This document shows, piece after piece, positions 1 through 5,038 of a stretch of DNA of 5,070 bases (its first letter is position 1; every line of letters begins with the position of its first letter). Position numbers and translations under genes: made by a program. Source of the DNA: Clostridium sp. CAG:632 (GTDB taxonomy: Bacteria; Bacillota; Clostridia; Lachnospirales; Lachnospiraceae); the NCBI GenBank assembly GCA_000431515.1, contig HF991342.1, positions 23,843 through 28,912 on the forward strand, read 5' to 3'. The notes under the pieces were generated by a model that did not search any database, was not told the DNA's origin, and was given only the letters and a program-made list of their open reading frames with translations.

Positions 1-26
1 AAGGGGTTGCCGGATGGCAACCCCTT
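1..26 (-). terminator. Intrinsic terminator stem after the cold-shock gene
   Basis: An 11-bp perfect inverted repeat (1-11 with 16-26) closes a 4-nt loop. It is GC-rich in the middle and ends in A-T pairs. It begins 16 nt after the stop codon of the cold-shock gene read on the minus strand, which is the expected place for its terminator. The T-tract for that direction would lie beyond the window edge and cannot be seen. Read on the plus strand, the stem is followed by a weak pyrimidine run, so it may also stop a gene entering from the left. Confidence 0.75.
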
Positions 27-42
27 TCCTTCTGTTCCTGCT

Positions 43-246
43 CTATGAGATCTTAACGACCTTTGCTGCCTGTGGTCCTTTTTCTCCTTCAACGACTTCA
101 AACTCTACCTTTTCGCCTTCTTCGAGAACCTTGAATCCCGGCATCTCAAGTGCGGAGAAATGTACAAAGATATCCTTGCCTTCCTCATCACTGATAAATC
201 CATAGCCCTTCTTTGCATTGAACCATTTTACTGTTCCTGTTTTCAT
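43..246 (-). CDS. Cold-shock protein, CspA family
   Basis: This is a single-domain cold-shock protein of 67 residues, the usual length for the CspA/CspB family. These are small five-stranded beta-barrel proteins that bind single-stranded RNA and DNA in the cytoplasm and melt mRNA secondary structure. The two RNA-binding motifs are intact: RNP1 as KGYGFI (residues 13-18) and RNP2 as DIFVHF (25-30). The opening KTGTVKWFNAKKGYGF is classical, and the C-terminal half ends in QAAKVVKI. The start is supported by a GGAGG ribosome binding site (258-254) 7 nt upstream. The gene is monocistronic with its own promoter, structured leader and terminator. Several paralogues usually exist per genome, so cspA, cspB, cspC or cspD cannot be chosen. 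The family call is close to certain; whether this copy is cold-induced is inference from the leader. Confidence 0.97.
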   Translation of the reverse strand: MKTGTVKWFNAKKGYGFISDEEGKDIFVHFSALEMPGFKVLEEGEKVEFEVVEGEKGPQAAKVVKIS

Positions 247-369
247 GATACTACCTCCACTTCACTGCCGAAGTCCTTCCTGACACTTCGCTCGTATGTC
301 ATTCGTCCTCCGGTTAAACTAATGAGACAAGGGCATACAACCACCTCTGTTGTACGCCCTTGTCTAACT
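247..369 (-). promoter_or_regulatory. Structured 5' leader of the cold-shock mRNA
   Basis: From the predicted transcription start (about 369) to the start codon there are about 120 nt without a credible ORF. Three structural elements are visible: a long hairpin at the extreme 5' end (365-325), a 6-bp hairpin (290-285 with 274-269), and a competing 5-bp hairpin (274-270 with 263-259) that abuts the GGAGG ribosome binding site at 258-254. Long structured leaders that control stability and translation are well known for cold-shock mRNAs in other bacteria. That this leader does the same is inference. No clear cold-box sequence was recognised. Confidence 0.6.
325..365 (-). repeat. 17-bp hairpin at the 5' end of the cold-shock transcript
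   Basis: Positions 325-341 pair with 349-365 around a 7-nt loop. The only imperfect position is 335/355. It would be an A-C mismatch in a plus-strand RNA but a G-U wobble in a minus-strand RNA, so the stem is fully paired only in the direction of the cold-shock transcript. It starts a few nucleotides after the predicted transcription start. Neither side has a T-tract, so it is not an ordinary intrinsic terminator. A 5' mRNA-stabilising or regulatory hairpin is the likely role. Confidence 0.75.
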
Positions 370-375
370 GATGCT

Positions 376-404
376 ATTATAGAAAATCTCATTTCGATTT
401 TCAA
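376..404 (-). promoter_or_regulatory. Sigma-A promoter of the cold-shock gene
   Basis: On the minus strand, TTGAAA (404-399), a 17-bp spacer and TATAAT (381-376) form a near-consensus promoter, with transcription expected to start near 369. Upstream of the -35 element, runs of A on the minus strand (421-417, 414-409, 435-429) resemble an UP element. Strength and placement fit a highly expressed cold-shock gene. Confidence 0.85.
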
Positions 405-472
405 GTGATTTTTTACTTTTTCTCCCCCTTTTTTTCAGCTCGTCTGTTTTTTTCAAAGTTCCCTTTTTCCTC
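405..472. other. T-rich spacer between divergent promoters
   Basis: This stretch separates the cold-shock promoter from the purine promoter. It has no coding potential and consists of pyrimidine-rich sequence with T-runs at 409-414, 417-421, 429-435, 447-453 and 464-468. The three runs nearest the cold-shock -35 box could act as an UP element for that promoter. No protein-binding operator, such as a PurR-type palindrome, was recognised. Confidence 0.5.
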
Positions 473-501
473 TTGCATTTCCGGTCTCTTTCCGATAAGA
501 T
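473..501 (+). promoter_or_regulatory. Sigma-A promoter of the purine operon
   Basis: TTGCAT (473-478), a 17-bp spacer and TAAGAT (496-501) make a good sigma-A promoter. The predicted start point is near 508, almost exactly at the first paired base of the riboswitch (510), so the aptamer would be the very beginning of the mRNA. Confidence 0.75.
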
Positions 502-507
502 AAGACA

Positions 508-610
508 TAGGTACATGACTGGCGGAACTGAGTATATTCAGGTAGAGATCACTACAGGGAGTGTACCGGCAGGATTTTCTGCAATGGACATTGAGCCGAC
601 CGCCTGGGCA
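508..610 (+). ncRNA. ZTP/ZMP riboswitch (pfl motif)
   Basis: The conserved parts of the pfl motif are visible in order. P1 is formed by 510-515 with 562-567. The 5' consensus TGACTGGCG lies at 516-524. P2 is a hairpin (542-545 with 552-555), followed by GGGAG (557-561). The invariant 3' element CCGCCTGGGCA lies at 600-610. The known pseudoknot is available as GGCG (521-524) with CGCC (601-604). There is an extra 4-bp hairpin (528-531 with 538-541) immediately before P2, and another in the linker (569-572 with 579-582). This riboswitch class senses ZMP or ZTP, forms of the AICAR ribotide that builds up when 10-formyl-tetrahydrofolate is short. It precedes the genes for making and using that intermediate, and the second enzyme downstream consumes it. 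The 3' arm overlaps a terminator, so it should be a transcriptional ON switch. Confidence 0.93.
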
Positions 611-635
611 GCATTTTAATGTTTGCCCTTTTTTT
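606..635 (+). terminator. Riboswitch-controlled intrinsic terminator
   Basis: GGGCA (606-610) pairs with TGCCC (624-628), extended by weaker inner pairs (CAT with ATG), and is followed by seven T (629-635). The 5' arm is the end of the conserved 3' element of the ZTP aptamer. Ligand-bound aptamer and terminator are therefore mutually exclusive, which is the expression platform expected for this class. A small 5-bp hairpin (668-672 with 676-680) follows in the leader before the first gene. Confidence 0.88.
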
Positions 636-709
636 ATTATACGGGAACATTAATATGTCATACATCAGGAGCCTTGCTCCAGCTTATTATTCACAAGGAG
701 GACATTCAG

Positions 710-1423
710 ATGAACATGCAATCATTGGAACAGGAATTAAAGAACAATCCTTATCCGGGACGGGGAATTGTAATCGGCAGATCATCCGATGGTACGAAAG
801 CAGTCACCGCCTATTTCATCATGGGCCGCAGTGCCAACAGCCGGAATCGTGTATTTGTTACAGAGGGAGACGGCATCCGCACCGAGGCCTTTGACCCATC
901 CAAGATGGAGGATCCGAGCCTGATCATCTATGCACCGGTTCGCGTATTCGGTAATCGTACCATTGTCACAAACGGAGACCAGACCGATACGATTTACGAT
1001 GGTTTTCAGAACGGACTGACCTTTGAACAGTCCCTGCGCTCCAGAGAGTTTGAGCCGGACGGCCCGAACTACACCCCTCGTATCTCCGGCGTTATGCAGG
1101 TTGAGAACGGTACCTATCACTACGCAATGTCGATCTTAAAGAGCCATAACGGTAATCCGGCTGCCTGCAACCGTTATACCTTTACTTACGAGAATCCACT
1201 TGCCGGTGAGGGGCATTTCATTCACACCTATGCAAGAAATGAAGAGCCGCTTCCAAGCTTTGAGGGTGAACCGAAATTAGTGGATATCCCGAACGATATC
1301 AACGCTTTCACAGATCTGGTATGGAACAGCTTAAATGAGGATAATAAGGTATCACTTTTTGTCCGTTTCATCAACATTACCGACGGAACCTGCGAGACAC
1401 GAATCGTAAATAAGAACCGGTAA
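710..1423 (+). CDS. IMP cyclohydrolase, PurO-like
   Basis: This 237-residue protein belongs to the IMP cyclohydrolase family first known from archaea (PurO, pfam IMP_cyclohyd). It closes the ring of FAICAR to give IMP, the last step of de novo purine synthesis. Recognisable stretches are NPYPGRGIVIG (residues 13-23), the AYFIMGRSANSRNRVF block (34-49), DPSLIIYAPVRV (68-79) and TNGDQTDTIYDGFQNG (87-102). Bacterial members are somewhat longer than the roughly 200-residue archaeal enzyme, as here. The start at 710 is chosen because AAGGAGG (695-701) lies 8 nt upstream. The open frame extends further back to a TTG at 623, but that lies inside the terminator and encodes unrelated residues. The gene is first in a two-gene operon under the ZTP riboswitch, 33 nt before the AICAR transformylase, which makes its substrate. 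The pairing replaces the missing cyclohydrolase domain of bifunctional PurH. The family is recognised with good confidence; enzymatic activity is inferred. Confidence 0.9.
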   Translation: MNMQSLEQELKNNPYPGRGIVIGRSSDGTKAVTAYFIMGRSANSRNRVFVTEGDGIRTEAFDPSKMEDPSLIIYAPVRVFGNRTIVTNGDQTDTIYDGFQNGLTFEQSLRSREFEPDGPNYTPRISGVMQVENGTYHYAMSILKSHNGNPAACNRYTFTYENPLAGEGHFIHTYARNEEPLPSFEGEPKLVDIPNDINAFTDLVWNSLNEDNKVSLFVRFINITDGTCETRIVNKNR

Positions 1424-1456
1424 TTTATTCTAAAACAATCAGATAAGGAGTATGTC

Positions 1457-2635
1457 ATGAACGAAATTCAATTAAAATACGGATGTAACCCAAATCAGAA
1501 GCCTTCCCGCATCTTTATGGAGGATGGAAGTGATCTCCCTGTTACCGTTCTGAACGGCAAGCCTGGATATATCAACTTTCTGGATGCATTCAACGGCTGG
1601 CAGTTAGTAAAAGAGCTGAAGCAGGCAACCGGCCTTCCGGCCGCAACCTCTTTCAAGCATGTATCACCTGCCGGTGCTGCTGTTGGTCTTCCTCTGGATG
1701 ATACTCTGGCAAAGATTTACTGGGTAGACGATCTCGGAGAATTATCACCGCTTGCCTGTGCGTATGCACGTGCCAGAGGTGCAGACCGTATGTCATCCTT
1801 CGGAGATTTTATCGCACTTTCCGATGTCTGCGATGCTGACACTGCCCGCCTGATCAAGCGTGAGGTATCCGATGGTGTGATTGCTCCCGGATATACCGAT
1901 GAGGCTCTGGAGCTTTTAAAACAGAAGAAAAAGGGAAATTACAATGTAATTCAGATCGACCCTTCCTACGTACCGGCAGAGCTGGAACGCAAGCAGGTAT
2001 ATGGTATCACATTTGAACAGGGAAGAAATGAGCTGAACATCGATGCAGACCTGTTATCCAATATTGTTACCAAGAATAAGGACATTCCGGAGTCTGCTCT
2101 GATCGATATCAAGATTGCATTAATCACTCTGAAATATACACAGTCTAACTCTGTATGCTATGTAAAGGGCGGTCAGGCAATCGGTATCGGTGCCGGTCAG
2201 CAGTCCAGAATCCACTGTACCAGACTGGCCGGTCAGAAGGCTGACAACTGGTATCTGAGACAGTCTCCACAGGTTATGAATCTGCAGTTTGTAGACGGTC
2301 TGGGTCGTGCAGATCGTGATAATACGATTGATGTATACATGGGTGATGAGTATGAAGATGTTCTCCGTGAGGGCGAATGGCAGAAACGCTTCAAGGTAAA
2401 GCCACCGGTCTTCACCAGAGAAGAGAAACGTGCATGGTTGGATGGCAATCAGGACGTTACTCTTGGCTCCGATGCATTCTTCCCATTCTCCGATAATATC
2501 GAGCGTGCACATAAGAGCGGTGTGAAATATATTGCTCAGCCGGGTGGTTCTGTCCGTGATGATCTGGTTATCGAATGCTGTGATAAATACAATATGGTTA
2601 TGGCATTCACCGGAATCCGTCTGTTCCACCACTAA
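1457..2635 (+). CDS. purH: AICAR formyltransferase, stand-alone and eukaryote-like
   Basis: This enzyme transfers the formyl group of 10-formyl-tetrahydrofolate to AICAR ribotide (ZMP), giving FAICAR in the cytoplasm. The 392 residues correspond to the transformylase part of PurH only; the N-terminal MGS-like cyclohydrolase domain of bifunctional PurH is absent. Key motifs are SFKHVSPAGAAVG (residues 65-77) with the catalytic Lys-His pair K67-H68, ARARGADRMSSFGDF (104-118), KYTQSNSVCY (226-235), GIGAGQQSRIHCTRLAG (243-259), SDAFFPF (338-344), and the C-terminus RLFHH. From memory these match vertebrate ATIC more closely than the E. coli-type PurH, which has KHANPCG at the catalytic site. The start is supported by AAGGAG (1445-1450) 6 nt upstream. 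It is the second gene of the riboswitch operon; the PurO-like enzyme upstream finishes the pathway. The gene is intact, not a truncated purH, because start, ribosome binding site and both ends of the domain are in place. The symbol purH is used in the broad sense. Confidence 0.95.
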   Translation: MNEIQLKYGCNPNQKPSRIFMEDGSDLPVTVLNGKPGYINFLDAFNGWQLVKELKQATGLPAATSFKHVSPAGAAVGLPLDDTLAKIYWVDDLGELSPLACAYARARGADRMSSFGDFIALSDVCDADTARLIKREVSDGVIAPGYTDEALELLKQKKKGNYNVIQIDPSYVPAELERKQVYGITFEQGRNELNIDADLLSNIVTKNKDIPESALIDIKIALITLKYTQSNSVCYVKGGQAIGIGAGQQSRIHCTRLAGQKADNWYLRQSPQVMNLQFVDGLGRADRDNTIDVYMGDEYEDVLREGEWQKRFKVKPPVFTREEKRAWLDGNQDVTLGSDAFFPFSDNIERAHKSGVKYIAQPGGSVRDDLVIECCDKYNMVMAFTGIRLFHH

Positions 2636-2647
2636 TCTATGATGAAA

Positions 2648-2711
2648 CCGCCCTCCTACTAATATCCCTCTTTTCGTCGTTCCTGACGATTCTTCTTACG
2701 CAGGAGGGCGG
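2648..2711. terminator. Candidate shared terminator at the convergent junction
   Basis: A perfect 10-bp GC-rich inverted repeat (2648-2657 with 2702-2711) encloses 44 nt, inside which 2674-2689 holds a second 5-bp hairpin. One arm lies in the 23-bp gap between the two convergent stop codons. The other lies within the last codons of the thioesterase gene. On the minus strand the outer stem is followed by only three T, and on the plus strand by a weak CTTCCC run, so it is a poor classical terminator. It is nevertheless the only candidate for either gene. Confidence 0.45.
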
Positions 2712-3144
2712 CTTCCCATTCTGCCTGCTGACTGATGGTCTCTACGATCAAAGGCGGCACCCTCGTCGGCTTATCATTCTCATCCATTGCAACCATCACA
2801 AAAAAAGCACGGTTGATCGGCCTGCGTACCCGTTGCCGGTTCTCCACATAGGTATCGATCCGAACCTCTAAGGATGTATTGCCTGTATATGTCACATATC
2901 CGATCAACACCAGCAGATCTCCCGCATAGGCACCGGATTTAAAATTCAGATTATCGATTGCGGCCGTTGTTACCGAATACGACTGACAGTGTCTCTGTGC
3001 TACAACCGCTGCCACCTCATCAATCCGCTGTAACAGTGCTCCGCCAAACAGCCGGTATGAGCCATTCAGCTCTCCGGGACTGACAACATGAACCTGCTCC
3101 GTTCTGGAAAATTCTACAGTATGTCCTGCCATCGCATCTTCCAT
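2659..3144 (-). CDS. Acyl-CoA thioesterase, hotdog fold
   Basis: This is a cytoplasmic acyl-CoA hydrolase of the hotdog-fold family (YciA/cytosolic thioesterase type), which splits acyl-CoA into free acid and CoA. With the start at 3144 it has 161 residues. Family hallmarks are NG (27-28), LFGG (32-35), D42 in LLQRIDEVAAVVAQRH, VTTAAIDNLNF (58-68), GD (75-76), GNTSLEV (88-94), VAMDE (118-122) and KPTRVPP (125-131). The C-terminus is rich in Lys, Arg and Glu. The frame continues upstream to an ATG at 3219, which would sit 9 nt after the preceding gene, but that ATG has a GGCGG directly abutting it and adds 25 residues not expected in the family. The ATG at 3144 has AAAGGAG (3161-3155) 10 nt upstream and aligns with where relatives begin. 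It is last of three minus-strand genes. Chain-length preference cannot be read from the sequence. Confidence 0.88.
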   Translation of the reverse strand: MEDAMAGHTVEFSRTEQVHVVSPGELNGSYRLFGGALLQRIDEVAAVVAQRHCQSYSVTTAAIDNLNFKSGAYAGDLLVLIGYVTYTGNTSLEVRIDTYVENRQRVRRPINRAFFVMVAMDENDKPTRVPPLIVETISQQAEWEAALLRKKNRQERRKEGY

Positions 3145-3228
3145 ATCCTGCTTACTCCTTTCAATCTTTCCAGTCTCATGGATCTTAACCTTAACCATCT
3201 GCTGCCATTCTTCATCCATCCGCCTGCA

Positions 3229-3861
3229 TTAAAACCTGTGCGGCCGGTAGCTCCTGCTACTGCCTGCATAGATCAGTAGAAATACAAGTGCCATCACAAG
3301 TAATAGTCCGACTCCGGTCAGCCACATATAGCATGCCCATTTCTCCGGTAATAATCCTGTAAATCCCGGATCCATGCCAAATAATTCTCCGTACCGGTTC
3401 TTAAATACAAAAAGCCGCAACGGTCTCCAGAGTACCGTACCCAGACATAACAGTCCTGTACCGATCCCGGTCACCACACTTCCATAACGAAAACATTCAT
3501 ACCACTTCTGATTTCGCAACAAAATCAGACATCCTACAATCAGGACAATCCCGATTCCGCAGACCCACTCACTGATCTGATATACCATCGCCAGCTGTGA
3601 CAGACGCTTCTGCAGATGCTCACCGGATGCAAAGCTCGCCATCCCGGTCACCGCCTGATGCCCCATAACCTGATCTACCATGTAATCATAATTAAACTCC
3701 GCTTCAAAGACGGATACTCCGGTCGTCTCGCTCATGCCCTGTCTCTCATACAGATAATGATACCAGCTCTGATTCGGAACCAGAATCAGAACTGTCCCCG
3801 CTGTCGCTACCAGCATAAGCAGAACTGCCGTCAACCATTTCATTACTCTTGCTCTCTTCAT
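3229..3861 (-). CDS. Four-helix membrane protein, DUF1461/TIGR01906-like (Lit-related)
   Basis: This is a 210-residue integral membrane protein. Hydrophobic segments lie at about residues 8-29, 98-115, 126-146 and 176-198. A 65-residue loop lies between helices 1 and 2, and a shorter loop between 3 and 4. The features that suggest the DUF1461/TIGR01906 family are the size, this topology, FNYDYMVDQVM (56-66), the FASGEHLQKRLSQL stretch (77-90), and the DPGFTGLLPEKW pattern before helix 4 (164-175). That family includes Lit, which moves an acyl chain within lipoproteins to make the lyso form. H82 could match one of the histidines reported as important in Lit; no obvious second one is seen, so a Lit activity should not be assumed. 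The start codon overlaps the stop of the DHH gene as ATGA (3861-3858), implying translational coupling, while its own ribosome binding site is weak. The family call is from memory of its pattern and moderate in confidence. Confidence 0.6.
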   Translation of the reverse strand: MKRARVMKWLTAVLLMLVATAGTVLILVPNQSWYHYLYERQGMSETTGVSVFEAEFNYDYMVDQVMGHQAVTGMASFASGEHLQKRLSQLAMVYQISEWVCGIGIVLIVGCLILLRNQKWYECFRYGSVVTGIGTGLLCLGTVLWRPLRLFVFKNRYGELFGMDPGFTGLLPEKWACYMWLTGVGLLLVMALVFLLIYAGSSRSYRPHRF

Positions 3862-4877
3862 TGATGTACACTTTCTATTCTTTCTCCAATGGTCTCTTCT
3901 GCTACTATATTCTCATATCGATCACATACCCGAATAAACCTCTGCTCAATCGCATACCGCTTCATATGACCCAGCTTCTCCTCCTGATCTGCCGGAATAA
4001 ATCCGCCTGCCATACAGGCGTGTCCGCCACCGCTGCCGATATCCTGTAATGCCTCCTGCACGATCACTCCCGCATTCAGCTCCTTAATCTCACTGCGCAC
4101 AGAGAACTTCAGTCCATCCTCCCGCACTGCATAGACCACTGCAAACTCCACAACATCCAGATTCAATATAAAATCCGCTACCATTGCGATCAGTCCATCC
4201 GGACAGTCAAACGGAATCTCCGCAAATCCCAGATTACTGTATATCTTAATATTCTCAATTGCCGCACCATATGCCTGTAGATCTTTTAACTCCATCGTAC
4301 TCCGATTCATCTCTGTCAACTTCTCTTCATCCACATAATGATACAGGTACGCATACATCTCGATATCCAGCTCTGTCACACCTCTGGACAGGTTATTCGT
4401 ATCCACCCGCATACCATAAAGAAGTGCGGTCGCAGTATTGGAGTCAATCTGAGTCCGACTCTCCTTGAAATACTGCGCGATCAATGTCGCACAGGCACCC
4501 ACGATTCGAACATCCTTATATTTATATGCATACTGTACAAAGGTCGGATGATGATCAATGCATGCCACCTCGTTTCCGACAAAATCTGTAATATTGGCAT
4601 TATATTTCTGTGAATCTACCGTCACAATATAATCTTCTGCCCGCATATCCGGAATCTCTGTAATATTGTACAGCTTAAAATCGAATATCTCCATCATCCG
4701 CTTGGTGCTCAGTTTCTCAATCGTCCCGGCATAACAAAGCGTTGTCGGTACTCCATGTGCCTTTAAGAACACCTGTAATCCAAGGGCACTCGCCAATGCA
4801 TCCGGATCCGGAAAATTATGTGTCTGTATATAAACCTTATGGTTCTTCAGTAAATCAACCAGTTTTCTCCAATCCAT
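3858..4877 (-). CDS. DHH/DHHA1 phosphoesterase, NrnA-like
   Basis: This 339-residue cytoplasmic phosphoesterase has the two-domain DHH-DHHA1 architecture. The catalytic DHH domain shows the metal-binding motifs in order: HNFPDPDA (residues 20-27), VDS with D88, DHH (108-110), and D159 in GMRVDT. The C-terminal DHHA1 domain carries the substrate-binding GSGGGH loop (281-286). Family members of this length include NrnA, which degrades short oligoribonucleotides and removes phosphate from pAp, and related enzymes acting on cyclic di-nucleotide products. There are no membrane, PAS or GGDEF parts, so it is not GdpP. It is also too short for RecJ. The start has GAGG (4888-4885) 7 nt upstream. The gene has its own promoter (4954-4926) and leads an operon in which the membrane protein gene overlaps its stop by 4 nt. 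The NrnA-type substrate is inferred from the family, and relatives with other substrates exist, so no symbol is given. Confidence 0.92.
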   Translation of the reverse strand: MDWRKLVDLLKNHKVYIQTHNFPDPDALASALGLQVFLKAHGVPTTLCYAGTIEKLSTKRMMEIFDFKLYNITEIPDMRAEDYIVTVDSQKYNANITDFVGNEVACIDHHPTFVQYAYKYKDVRIVGACATLIAQYFKESRTQIDSNTATALLYGMRVDTNNLSRGVTELDIEMYAYLYHYVDEEKLTEMNRSTMELKDLQAYGAAIENIKIYSNLGFAEIPFDCPDGLIAMVADFILNLDVVEFAVVYAVREDGLKFSVRSEIKELNAGVIVQEALQDIGSGGGHACMAGGFIPADQEEKLGHMKRYAIEQRFIRVCDRYENIVAEETIGERIESVHQ

Positions 4878-4925
4878 TGTACTTCCTCGTTTCTACTCTG
4901 CATTGTAAATCCTGCATTTGAAAAT

Positions 4926-4954
4926 ATTGTAACATCTCAGAAATACACTGTAAA
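4926..4954 (-). promoter_or_regulatory. Sigma-A promoter of the DHH operon
   Basis: On the minus strand, TTTACA (4954-4949), a 17-bp spacer and TACAAT (4931-4926) give a strong promoter. Transcription should start near 4919, leaving about a 40-nt leader before the DHH start codon. It lies back to back with the tRNA promoter, with 14 bp between the two -35 boxes. Confidence 0.8.
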
Positions 4955-4968
4955 TCCATTTTTTCTTA

Positions 4969-4997
4969 TTGACAACCGATTTATTTTTCGTTATAAT
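4969..4997 (+). promoter_or_regulatory. Consensus sigma-A promoter of the tRNA gene
   Basis: TTGACA (4969-4974), a 17-bp spacer and TATAAT (4992-4997) match the sigma-A consensus at every position, as is common for stable RNA genes. Transcription should start near 5004, giving a 5' leader of about 35 nt to be removed by RNase P before the tRNA at 5039. Confidence 0.92.
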
Positions 4998-5038
4998 GAG
5001 TGAGTTGTGTGACGAGAGTAATTCTTGATCAGGCATAT

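Noticed and set aside
325..365. Long hairpin read as an intrinsic terminator
   Set aside because: Neither side is followed by a T-tract, and it sits just downstream of a strong minus-strand promoter. It fits better as part of the cold-shock leader.
160..408. 82-codon plus-strand frame across the cold-shock gene start and promoter
   Set aside because: It overlaps a certain gene, its promoter and its hairpin on the other strand. The protein has no recognisable features.
623..709. N-terminal extension of the PurO-like gene from a TTG at 623
   Set aside because: It lies within the riboswitch terminator and leader, encodes no family-like residues, and has no ribosome binding site. The ATG at 710 has AAGGAGG at good spacing.
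782..1120. 112-codon minus-strand frame opposite the PurO-like gene
   Set aside because: It is a shadow of the conserved plus-strand gene with no family resemblance.
2120..2632. 170-codon open frame antisense to the AICAR transformylase
   Set aside because: It lies opposite a highly conserved coding region, has no recognisable domain and no ribosome binding site context. It is a shadow frame.
1457..2635. Truncated or broken bifunctional purH
   Set aside because: The start, ribosome binding site and complete transformylase domain to the RLFHH end are present, and a separate cyclohydrolase precedes it. It is a complete single-domain enzyme.
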